NCBI GenBank assembly: GCA_026168455.1
Contig: CM047426.1
Span: forward strand, 73,187,986 to 73,251,985
Direction of reading: 5' to 3'
DNA length: 64,000 nucleotides
Source: Theocolax elegans
Lineage: Eukaryota; Arthropoda; Insecta; Hymenoptera; Cerocephalidae
The notes beneath the pieces were generated by a model. The model had not been told where the DNA came from and did not search any database. It worked only from the letters and a program-made list of their open reading frames with translations. Positions 24,850 through 35,516 of the stretch are shown here, in pieces. Every line of letters begins with the position of its first letter. Within the stretch, counting starts at the first letter, position 1. The translations under genes were made by a program, and so were the position numbers.

Positions 24850-26564
24850 TCCACATTTTACGTGCTACCTATATAAGTCTACTCTTTTAACCTGCTACGT
24901 ATACGCCTCTCTTTTTTAAATCAATCGCTCGACGCACGACTTTTCATTATAAGACAGTAGGCGCATGCAGTTCCTACCTTTTCCATATTCAAACCTTAAT
25001 AAATATATGATGATGACGATTTACACATTTAAATTTATACAGTCTAGGAAAAGACAGTTTACGTAAGTGATGACATAAAATATACTCTGTAATACGAGTC
25101 ATTTATGTAATGCTTATCGCACACGTTGATTACTGATGCATCATCGTTATCGACGAATAATACAATAATATCTCTAAATATCTAATAAATGAGGAAATGT
25201 AGCTCGAATACTTAGTACATTACGTGCGATGTAGGTAAGTATACCTGTTAAGTAGATACACACTAATACAGTCAGACATCTCGAGAAACGTTGCTTCAGA
25301 TGTGTATCGGTAAGGAAGAGTTCTACCATTTTTCAGGCCCTTATCAAAACACACAATTCTAGAAAAAATAACTCCGCAAGGTATATATCTTTAATTTAAC
25401 ATTCTTATAAGAGTTGGTATGTAACTATCACTCAAAAGGATAATCTAAATTTTTTATAGTTTTATTTCAATAATGTTGTCATCCGCAATGAATTATTACA
25501 ATTTTATAACAGGTGATATCACGTGTGAATCCAAGTATTGGTACAATTTACACGAACCTCTCGCTTGCGCGATTGACGCAACTCTTCTTTCGAATTTATT
25601 TTTTCGTGTATAGGAGATTGACCAAGCAAGCATAGAATGCGCGCATCGATTGGCAAACCGTCAAGAGAAGCTGTGCGTCTATATGCATATGACGACACTC
25701 TCGTGAAACTTCAAAAATTAATATCTCCCCGTTACTTTTGACAATTACATTAATATATTTTTTTGCTTCGTTAGAATTGCTTATTCACTTTCGTTTTAGA
25801 TCTCATCATTTTTATAATTTATATATAAATAATATATTACTGTATAAATAATGGTAATATTTTTTTTACGTTTTACGGTAAATTTTTTACATCCATTAAT
25901 GTAAAGTTAAGTAATCAGAAATACAAATATAACAATATAATACAATAATAATGAACAACAAAATAAATAAATAATATTAATTATACGCATACGTGGTTAT
26001 TTTTTTCAGTTTTATGTACCATTAATATTCACGTTACATTACTTTATCTTTGTTTTGTTTAATTTTTAATTTTGGCATTTGATTGTCATTGATGCAGTAG
26101 TATTCTGGATGGTTTGTCACTGACATATGTATAGGTATACTTTCAAAATCGGTAAATTTTGTATTCTGCTACTTATGTTTTGATCATTTTTCGCCTTGTA
26201 AGGTTGCATCACTGTTTGATTACTTTTAACGCCACTACACTATACAAGTTCTCATGTGTCTCGATCTCGAATTGGACAAATATGCGTAAGCGAACACAAC
26301 ACAACAAAAGACGGTGTAAAACTGACAGCTCGACTTTTACGCCGAGCAGATTTAGATATTTTATTTAATTTTTTTAATTTTTCAACGGTATTATCGATTT
26401 AAATGGAAATTTCCTGTACGTGAGTAGTGAGTACTATTTATCCACTATTTAGAATGAAATATCGACGTACATTATTGATGAATTTGTTTAAAACGTGTCT
26501 CATGATATATAGTGCATTTTCTTAACTTATTGTCCAACAGATATCTTAAAATAGTCGGTATAAC
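24850..26564. other. AT-rich intergenic DNA upstream of PARP16
   Basis: No supported gene. A possible 3' splice site (CCAACAG) ends at about 26540, 24 bases before the PARP16 start, so a non-coding upstream exon is possible. Confidence 0.5.
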
Positions 26565-28140
26565 ATGGCTTGTATGAACAAGAATGCATCTAAATTTGAT
26601 GAATGTTTGGATATCAAAGAAAATAATGATGCACCAAAACAATCAGATTTTGAAGTTTTGTGTTCAGCTTCTGTAAATACATTGATCAATCAAGAAGATA
26701 GTGAAAGAAAAATTTTGGCTTTAAAATATGTTTTAGAAAAAGATTTGAAAGCAGCTGATTTGCAATGGTCGCTCTTTGTGGCAGCTTGCTACACATATCG
26801 TTATGATACATGCCTTAAACCATTCCCACCTATGTATTTCAAAAATGAAGTTAAAGATATTAATTCTTTGGTAAATTTTTAATGTTTTACATTTCATTTT
26901 AAATATTTATTCAAATTTAATTATTTATTTGTCTTTGATCATTTTAGAGAAAAGAAATTGAACTTATTCCACCATTAGTAATAGTAGTTCAAGAATTAAA
27001 AGAACCAAATGTGTACAAAACTAAAGAATCTGCTATAGAGTTACTATATTGGGTTCTAGTGAAGTTAAGAAATTTACATATCAAATGTGTTAGTAAAGAC
27101 TGTGTAAGTTAATAATAGCTGTAATAATATCACATTACTAAATATTGTTCATTTTAATGTTATGATATTTAAATGTGTTTAAATTTTAGCATGAATCTGT
27201 ATTAAAACGAGTGAATTCACAAATAACTATTGCTGCCCCTAATTTAATATTTCAAGTAGCTAGTGCCAAACAGTCAGCATCGGAAGAAAAATGGAAAGAA
27301 CTTACAAAGGGACGTTCTACATTTTTTGCATACCATGGAAGTCGTTTAGAAAATTTTCATTCTATTTTACATTATGGATTACAACAGCATATGTGCAAAG
27401 TGAGTTAACTTTAATTTATTAACAATTAATAATAGTTTTGGTTTGAAAATACATAAATTTTACAAAATGTTTACATTTAATCGTTGCAGAAATTTCTTTT
27501 TGGGAAAGGTATTTACCTATCAAGTGAATTAGGAGTCAGTTTATCTTGTAGTCCAGTTGGATATGGATGGGGTGGCAGCATATTAGGAAGTGATTTAAGC
27601 TGCATTGCACTTTGTGAAGTAATCAATCATCCTGATGTGAAAACAGGTGATTCAGGTAAAAAGTTATTTCTCTTATTAGTTAACTAGTCAAATTGATTTC
27701 ATGTTTTGTTTTTAATATTCTATACTTGGTTAATCATTATTTGACTGTGATTATATACTTTTTATTTAAGAGGACAGTACAAGAAACATAGCACCAGAGT
27801 CAACTGGTGGCAAAGTGCCAAATAAATACTTCTTAGCATTGAATAGTGAATTAGTGAGAATTCGATATATTCTAATATACAGTCAAGAATTTGGCTATCA
27901 AAGGTAAATTTTTAAATTAACAATATAATAGTACAACTTATTTAATTTTAAAATTATAAAATATTTTTTAAATGTTATAGGTCTTTAAATAACAATGGAC
28001 TTTTAGGGTGGTTTAAACAACATAAATTATTAACTTTCATGCTTGGCTATGTAGTATTGCTTGCATCTGTTGGTTTATCCCATAACAAAAATGTTGAAAG
28101 GTATTTCAGATTATTGATTCAAAAATTTGGTCTGGATTGA
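26565..28140 (+). CDS. PARP16: PARP16-like mono-ADP-ribosyltransferase, tail-anchored
   Basis: Six exons (26565-26870, 26948-27103, 27190-27399, 27490-27655, 27771-27903, 27981-28140) give 376 aa with all phases consistent. An N-terminal alpha-helical region precedes an ADP-ribosyltransferase fold: the NAD-binding His of YHGS is about residue 203, the Tyr of GKGIYLS about 233, and the strand [12 protein letters not shown] about 307-318. Tyr instead of Glu at the third position would make this an H-Y-Y mono-transferase, as in human PARP16. A C-terminal hydrophobic segment ([16 protein letters not shown]) with a short basic tail fits the known ER/nuclear-envelope tail anchor. Human PARP16 modifies PERK and IRE1 in the unfolded-protein response; that role here is by homology. 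It is slightly longer than the human protein (about 322 aa). The gene lies tail-to-tail with VPS26C. Confidence 0.93.
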
Positions 28141-28399
28141 TAAAAAATTGAAAGTTTATATTGTATAAAAACTGAATCAACTTATTTGTTATACAATGTT
28201 TCCATTTTATATGCTGTGTACTGGTACTCAGATTTATAACTTTATAACATTTTTAAATCATTGCATTAATTTATGAAAATACAATTTATATTTACATGAT
28301 TATGTGTGCATAATACATATATACACACATGCATACAAAATACAATAACATACAAGGTAATAAATTCTGTACAATTAACAACGCAATATACAAGAAGAT

Positions 28400-30006
28400 T
28401 TAGTGCCTTGTCAATATAATAGGAAAATTTTCTGTTACAAGATAGTCATCTTCAAATACAACAATTAGATTGACTTCAAATTCTAAAACAATATTTTAAT
28501 TAATTTGTGGTACATTTTTATATTATGTCTTCCAAAGTAAATAAAGATTTCAAATATATACTGTTTATTTTATGAAATATGTTTAAACTGATGAATTTCT
28601 TCATTATAATCAGGCTATAATTAGAATGAAACTTCAGTTACTAATATAATAATTTATTCATTATTATTAACTAAATATGCTTTTGAAAAGAAAACTATAT
28701 AGATGAAAAAATGATTGTTTAGTATGTACTGTTTAATTAACATTATATTTTTATTAAATATATTAAACAACTAAAATTAAAAAAAATATTTGTATTAACA
28801 TATATTTTAAAAAATATGTTTTTGTATTATGATTATGTATTATAGAATAAACATCATGCTTGTAAAATATGTATATTTGAAAACTTTAAATTATAATAAA
28901 ATAAAGAATAATTTGAAATAGCTTACCAACTTTAAAATTACTTGTACTTAACGTAGGACATGTAAACAGTCGTGGAAAAATCATGTACATTGGAATTGCA
29001 AGTCCTGAACATACATTTCCTTCTCCAATTTGAATATTTTGAATTTCCGTTGCTACAAAAAGTAATGTTTCATTAACAAATAATTGGTATAACCAATTTT
29101 GAAAATAATTATATACAAAAACAGTAATATTACCATCCCTTGAATATCCCTCTGCACATCCACAAGTTTCTACTCGTACTAATTGTAGCTCTATAGATTT
29201 AATAACAGCTTCACAATATTCAATTATAACTTCACCTGTCAATGGTTCAGAAAGCTTGCAATATAACGAATCTAATTTACCAGAAATGCAAAATCTTGGA
29301 ACATTAGTTCTATCTCTGGTATTTTGCAGCGACTCAGGCATTATCTTAAAAGATACAGTTTTATTTGACTCCTTTTCAGTTCTTTTACTGGTTTTATCTT
29401 CCACAATAAATTCAAGTGATTTACTAACATCTTTTGCTAGGAAACTTCTTTTAATATCGCAACGAATCATGTACTGTATATTAACAAATACACCATGATA
29501 AGTTTCATAGAGCGTTTTTGTTCCTCTAGGCTTTAATGGTAATTCGAAAGGTATTTCTGTTTTTCCACTTGGGATTTTTCCAACTGGAGCAACTTCTATA
29601 GTGTATTGCACCAATTGTATTGGCTAAAAAGCAATGCAGCATAAAATATTTAATAGTAAAAATAATAGTATATTTTTGAAGTAATACTCACTTTTACTGA
29701 ATTATAAAATGCTTCAAATATACCAACAGTTTTAGAACTCAATTGCAGATTTACTGCACCTTCCATTGTCAAAAAAATCCCATCGTGTTTAATATCCGAA
29801 TTTGTTTGTAACAAAATTATGCCACTGACACTTTCCTGTTAATGCAATAAACAATATTATTGTTGAACAAGTACACATTTTTTTTAATTAATGTGCATAT
29901 AACCTCAAAATTAAATTTAATATTATAATATTATTAATAAGTAACTTACTCCATCGCGATAAATTTTACTAGCACGTTTTAATCTAAAATCAATGTTAAT
30001 TGACAT
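28400..30006 (-). CDS. VPS26C: VPS26C (DSCR3), retriever complex arrestin-fold subunit
   Basis: Five minus-strand exons (30006-29950, 29835-29692, 29623-29134, 29052-28927, 28482-28400) splice to 299 aa; the human protein is 297 aa. Diagnostic segments include PSGKTEIPFELPL, LYETYHGVFVNIQY, SIELQLVRVETCGCAEGY, ATEIQNIQI and FPRLFTCPTL, all hallmarks of the VPS26C branch of the VPS26/arrestin family rather than VPS26A/B. The last exon is only 27 codons and reads EFEVN...TENFP before the stop. VPS26C joins VPS35L and VPS29 in retriever, which recycles integrins and other cargo from endosomes. Its start faces cyclin B about 1 kb away. Its stop lies 260 bases from the PARP16 stop, so the two 3' UTRs probably meet or overlap. 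Confidence 0.95.
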
Positions 30007-30732
30007 TTTGCATTATTTTAGAAGTTGGTTTACTTGGCAACATTTAACTCTGTCGAAGTAGTTTGTTTTGAGATCATTTTAACTGCAATCTATACTTTCA
30101 GATAAAGTACACACAGAAGCATCTGATCAGTCATCTGATTTCTTTAAGAATGACAATTGACCTTGTTTTTGGTATAAGTAGATAATATTATTATCTGGTA
30201 GTCAATCTGGAATGGGAGTGTTCCGTGGTTTATCTCAGGACATGACTGCAGATAATTATACTCAAGTAGCGCCAAAATTACAAATAAGAAAATATAATCG
30301 AACACCAAGTTGCCATTATTCAAGTAATATACTTATAAAATTGCATATAAATTAAACACTTACAATTAAAATTACTCATAATCAGAAAGGTCTGAAAATT
30401 TTGGATAAACCGGAAATATATTTACGTATATTCCATGTATTCCAGAAAAATACTTGAATGTTTAGTAAAAAGAACGTTCGAAGTAAAATTGTTTAATACT
30501 TATATAAATTTATAAACATGAAAATTAATATTAAAAATGACGTGAGAAGTTCATTTACGCAAATCATTGATGCTGCGGCTCGTGACTCTCGTGAGTATAG
30601 TGAATTCGTGATGCAGATCAGTATAGGTGTGCAAAAAATTAAAATACAGTAATAAAAACGCGTTAGTTACGTCAGAATACCGTACTGTCCAGTAAATGTC
30701 CGTTTCGAGACTCATTTGCAGATAAATTCGGT

Positions 30733-30900
30733 TTTTTGAAAACCGTTGACCAATAGGACTCGGCCGCACGTCACCCCTCCACAGTTTGAGTTGTCTCGCA
30801 AGAGGAAAGATTCGCCTTGATTGGCTGTTTTGAAAACCGTCGGTCTGTCAACGACGCGTTGATCGCATTCTCGTTTCCCCCCTTTTCAAAAGACGGTTGG
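30733..30900 (+). promoter_or_regulatory. cyclin B promoter: CHR/Myb/CCAAT modules
   Basis: Two near-identical copies of TTTTGAAAACCGTYG lie at 30734-30748 and 30828-30842. A third, inverted version (TTTTCAAAAGACGGTTGG) is at 30883-30900. Each contains a CHR core (TTTGAA), and copies 1 and 3 carry an adjacent Myb-type YAACNG site on the opposite strand. A CCAAT box follows copy 1 (30750-30754) and an inverted ATTGG precedes copy 2 (30820-30824). CHR plus CCAAT is the known signature of MuvB/NF-Y control of G2/M genes, and Myb-MuvB acts in flies. The cluster ends about 113 bases before the cyclin B start codon. Confidence 0.7.
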
Positions 30901-31013
30901 AGTAAAACCGAGCAAGAGCAGGGAGCCGGAGCGCGCGGGACCTTTGTGTCGACGACATTGTTAGAATTTCGTTTGCAGAGAGAAGACAATTTGACGACGC
31001 GTACGTTCTCGCG

Positions 31014-33711
31014 ATGGCGTCGAGAAGTCGAGCTCTTAATCTGGTAAGTCGGCGTTTTAATATTTCATTAATTTTTACTAATTAAATTAAACGAGGACTG
31101 TCTCCCGTGATAGACGCTCATTCCCTTTAGATTGTCGGGGAGAAGGAAGGGCCCCGCCGACTCGACCGTTGCAACGCTGGTTTAAATACCCCTCGAATTA
31201 AAAGTCCCGACGCTGTCCCGAAATTCTCCCTTTACTTTTATTTTTTCAGTTATTGCACTACATGTTGATAATCGAGAATCCTTAATTTAGAAATTTGTCT
31301 TAAATTTATTTTTGTTCACATTAATTTATATTACGGAAATTTGAACTTTTGGACAGTACACAAATGTTTTACTTTTATCTTCGAAGTCGTTACGTATCAG
31401 CATCTTCTTTGTTCATATTATAGGAGCACTAAATTATGATGATAGTTAAGTTTTATCAAAACACCTTTTATACAAAAATGAATTTAATTTCACGTGAAAA
31501 AATGATCTTAATTTTTCGTGTGTACTTATTTATATTGTTTCTCTAGAAACTATCGAACGGTCGACCTGTTTACAATTTTTTTTCCCAGGGACAACGTACC
31601 TATCCCCATTTACGATCTTTCCCATAATAATCCTTAACAATGTTCATGAAGGTTGATTAGAGTTAACGTTCATCTTATTTACGTTTAAATTTATTTTTCA
31701 ATATCAAAGTAATTTTTTTACTTACAATTTTTTGTCTTGCAATTAAAATAATCAAGTAATTAATACGGTAAAATCTCGTTAAAATACGTAAGGCTTTGTT
31801 TTAAAAAACTTATGTGCATGCATTAGCGCAAGAAATCTCGAAAAATACAACCCTGCGGTTAAAAAAATAAAACTTTTTATTGTATAAATTTGTTTTAATT
31901 GAAATTAATTTTTTATAATTATTGAATAAAATAACAATATTTTTTTATTTATTTTTCTACATTTTGATTACATTTCTAAATTTGTAATGTATTTATTTTG
32001 GATTTTTATAATTTACTGGATGATACATAATTATATTAACTAAATTTGAAAGATTTATTTCTTATCCAACATTTTATTCATTTTAAATTATATTTGTTAA
32101 TTAATTAAAACCATTCTTTTATAGAACATTAATGCTATTAATCAAGAAAATGTCAAGAATGTAAAATCAATTGCATTAGTCCCAGGCCAAACACGGAGAG
32201 CTGCATTAGGGGAAATAGGTAATAAAGTTATTACCCGTAGAACCAATGATGTAATAGGGAAATCTAGTCAAAATGCAAAAGACAAGGTTCTACAGAAAAA
32301 GCCTCTAGCGACAAAACAAGATCAGGTTAAGATTAAAATTGAAAAGGATAAAGTTGATAAAGTTGATAAAGTTGATAAAGTTGAAAAAGTTGAAAAAGTT
32401 GAAAAACCTGAAAAAGTTGTTAAAAAGCAAGTGCAAATAAGTAAACCAATTGTAAAAACTGAAGTACATGTTGAAAATAATCAATTGGTAAAAATAATAA
32501 AAAGTGAGACTGATAATACTACAAATAAGCGAGATTCTAATTCAAATGCAGTTAAAAAAGAAACAGATTCCTTTTCTTCCGATTTAATAACAATCGAAGA
32601 TATTGACGAAGAAGATAGCAAAAATCCTATCCTTGTTTCTACTTACACTAATGACATTTATGAATACCTAAGAAGTTTAGAAGCACAATTCCCCATAAGA
32701 AAGGGATACTTACAAGGTCAGGAGGTCACTCCTAAAATGCGATGTGTACTTGTCGATTGGTTAATAGAAGTTCATGAGCAATTTCGTTTACTGCAAGAAA
32801 CATTATATTTGACAATTGCCATCATTGATCGATTTCTACAGGTATTTTTATAACACTATCAATATTTAAACTTTTTTAAATATATATAAAAATATATTTA
32901 AATATATTTTTTCTAGGATTTTAAATCAATTACTCGAAAGCGACTACAATTGGTAGGAGTAACTGCTATGTTTATTGCAAGCAAATATGAAGAAATGTAT
33001 TCTCCAGATGTTAGTGACTTTGTGTACATTACTGATAATGCTTACACAAAATCTGAAATTTTACAAATGGAGAAACTCATTTTAAAAACTCTTGAAATTT
33101 CATTTGGGCGACCACTTCCATTGCATTTTCTTAGGAGATACAGTAAAGCTGGAAAGGTGATTAATAAGAAAAACATTAAAATTTGGCGTATTTAAATATT
33201 TGCAATAGTTAATATTAATATTGTCTGTGTACAGGCTCACCCACTTCACCATAATATGGCTAAATATTTCTTGGAACAATGTTTAGTATATTATGAGGTG
33301 TGTCATCATCCTCCTAGTTTGATAGCAGCTGCTGCAATGTACCTCTCTTTCCTGTAAGATTTTTATATATTTAAATATATACTATTTCTTAATTTTTTTT
33401 CTCATTTATCAATGTAAAAATAATAAAATTTGTATGCATTTTTTTTATTTTGTTTTAGTTTATTAGGAAATGATAATCTTCAAGAGGGTGATCTTATTTG
33501 GACAAAAACTTTGGTGCATTATAGTAAATACAAGTCAGAAGATGTATTACCTGTAGTGAAAGAAATTTCTGCAATAGTTATTAATGCAGAGAAAAGCAAG
33601 TATCAAGCTGCAAGGCGAAAGTACACAAACCCTAAGCATATGAAAATTAGTCTTCGACCAGAATTAAAGTCTTCAACTGTAGTGGCATTGGCGAATCATA
33701 AGAGTGAATGA
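31014..33711 (+). CDS. CycB: G2/mitotic-specific cyclin B
   Basis: Five exons (31014-31043, 32125-32841, 32917-33156, 33235-33353, 33459-33711) give 452 aa with consistent phases. A destruction box RAALGEIGN sits at residues 35-43; I see no KEN box. A Lys/Val/Asp/Glu repeat region (about 85-109) and an acidic stretch lead into the cyclin box, marked by [16 protein letters not shown] and continued by [15 protein letters not shown]. The C-terminal cyclin fold follows. Cyclin B activates CDK1 for mitotic entry and is degraded by the APC/C through the destruction box. Intron 1 is 1.08 kb, long for this cluster. The upstream CHR/Myb/CCAAT cluster predicts G2/M transcription. Two Pumilio-type motifs follow the stop. 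Confidence 0.95.
32347..32418 (+). repeat. coding 9-base minisatellite in cyclin B
   Basis: Eight 9-base units run in tandem: four GATAAAGTT, two GAAAAAGTT, one GAAAAACCT and one GAAAAAGTT. They encode repeated Asp-Lys-Val/Glu-Lys-Val between the destruction box and the cyclin box. Nearly identical units at DNA level point to recent expansion. Confidence 0.9.
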
Positions 33712-33740
33712 TTTTGGTTCTGCAGCTTAATACAATGATG

Positions 33741-33748
33741 TGTACATA
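33741..33748 (+). promoter_or_regulatory. Pumilio-type motif in cyclin B 3' UTR
   Basis: TGTACATA matches the UGUANAUA Pumilio consensus and starts 30 bases after the cyclin B stop codon. A second match, TGTAAATA at 34778-34785, overlaps a poly(A) signal (AATAAA at 34782-34787). Cyclin B mRNA is a known Nanos/Pumilio target in flies; use here is inferred. Confidence 0.45.
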
Positions 33749-34852
33749 GTTGCAATGCATGAGAACACATCGAGTGACTTTGTTAATGCCTTTAGGCAAT
33801 GAAAAAAATTACAATAAGTAGTACTTTTAAACATAAAATATTTTTTTCTAGATTTTAACAAAGATTGGTAAAAATATTTTTCTTAATTCGATAATCTTTG
33901 TTTCTAAGTTAGAAAAAAGTATTTTTATAATTCAAACATTTTAATTTAAAAGAATTTTAAATGTGAAGGAATTTTAAATTTGAGATAATTTTTGACAGCT
34001 TTTTCATTATTTATTACTGCAATATTTTTAATTAATTTTTATTAAAGATTATATTTCTGTAAGTTTATTACTTTTTCTATATTTAATTGATGAACTATTT
34101 TTACAACATAATTAAAAATTAAATTAAATATTTTAATAAAATTGATAAGCATGGCTGTCGTTTAAGTTATTAACTATAATTAGAGGTGAATTAATACTCA
34201 CCTTAAGAAAGTGACTAAAAATACTTTTTACTTGTCAAAATACACGATAATGCCTATTGACATTAAAATGAATATATAATTAATTTTTATTCGTTTTCCT
34301 AAAAATTTATTATTTTTATATAATCAAATATTTTTAATCAAAATATACATAATAGTACTTCTGAAATATTTTGTATTTAGGCACACTTAATAAATTACTT
34401 TTATCTTTATACACATTTATTATTCTTATTACAATACATGTATCAGAAAAATGTTTTGATATTATTTGTTATGCAATGGCTAATTTTTAAATGAAGTAAT
34501 TTTTCAACTGCGTGTTCATCTCGATGCAAACATAAGAAAGTTAATTTAATGTAGTTAAATTATAAAATTTGTTGCGAAATCTAATTGATTTTTCGCAATA
34601 CAATAAATTGTGATTAGAAAAACTTTAATTGACAAATTTCATTATCATTTATAACTTAGTTTTAAAAAACGCTAATTTTGTATAGTTTTCGTCTTTTAAT
34701 GCATTGAAATGAGTGAACGAACATGTTAAAAGTATGTGAGAAATCGTCTGATCGTTTTATGTATTATACCTTAAGTTTGTAAATAAATGCGTAAGTGTAA
34801 AAGTTACCTTTTTTCATTTATTTTTTTCGATATAACAATAACTTTACTTTAA

Positions 34853-35162
34853 CGGGATGTCGGACTTCAATTACAAGAATCTGCACCTTTCAAACCAAAA
34901 ATTATATCTAAAATATTGAATAAAAAATCTGAAAATTCATATGAATAGCTTAAAACATAAAGTAGGAGTTTGTAATTATTAGTTAAAAAAGGCATAATTT
35001 TTCATCCCAAACGTCGTAATCAAATTATGGATTTAAAAAACTGGAAAACTGGGTGTATTATTTAAAACGTGCCAGAGGATCTGAAGTTGAGGGTTTTTAA
35101 AAAACTTCATTTGTTTATAAAAAAAATATAAAAAATGGCCATTTTCTGAGTTTGACATCCCC
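34853..35162. mobile_element. short TTAA-flanked non-autonomous element
   Basis: A 310-base segment is flanked by TTAA on both sides (34849-34852 and 35163-35166). Its ends are imperfect inverted repeats: CGGGATGTCGGACT on the left and, reverse-complemented from the right, GGGGATGTCAAACT (11 of 14 match). TTAA duplication and short GGG/CCC-bearing ends are typical of piggyBac-type MITEs. It has no coding capacity. The first 50 bases share a 36-base stretch (30 identical) with 9728-9763. Confidence 0.55.
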
Positions 35163-35516
35163 TTAAATTATTTAATTAGTCATTGTTGAATTAGAATTTA
35201 AAAATACTTGTAATAATTTTAAACTAATTTATTTAATTCTATAAGGTATAAATTAGAGTTGTTGATTTTAATAAATTAATACCAGATATGAAAGTATTGC
35301 CAACCATTCATTGTGCAAGTGATAAATTTTATTATGCATTTAGCACAATCATAATATACATATAAATACTAACAAAAATTTCAACATATTGATACATTTT
35401 TTAATGACTCAATATAAGATATTACAAATTTGTATAAAATATTTTACACTTAAATGCACGTTTGGATCCATCTTACGAATTAGTAAAATTGATGTAATAT
35501 TTGTATTATCGTATTT

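Larger units (their letters stand above)
22000..24850. promoter_or_regulatory. major CpG island, probable promoter complex
   Basis: The largest CpG-rich interval in the window, about 2.8 kb, with polypurine, CT, CA and CG tracts. It carries two full TGACGTCA octamers (23550-23557 and 24557-24564). Strong 5' splice-site consensus occurs on the plus strand (intron starting 23873, GTAAGTAT; another at 24152, GTAAGTCT) and on the minus strand (intron starting 22874, GTAAGTATG). These suggest non-coding first exons in both directions. No coding exon is recognised. Possible targets are PARP16 to the right or a minus-strand gene beyond the left edge; neither link is shown. Confidence 0.5.
33712..35516. 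other. intergenic/3' UTR DNA between cyclin B and ELP1
   Basis: The genes are tail-to-tail. The interval holds the Pumilio-type motifs, a 10-base perfect inverted repeat (33857-33866 with 33893-33902), several poly(A) signals and the TTAA-flanked element at 34853-35162. No further coding sequence is seen. Confidence 0.6.
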
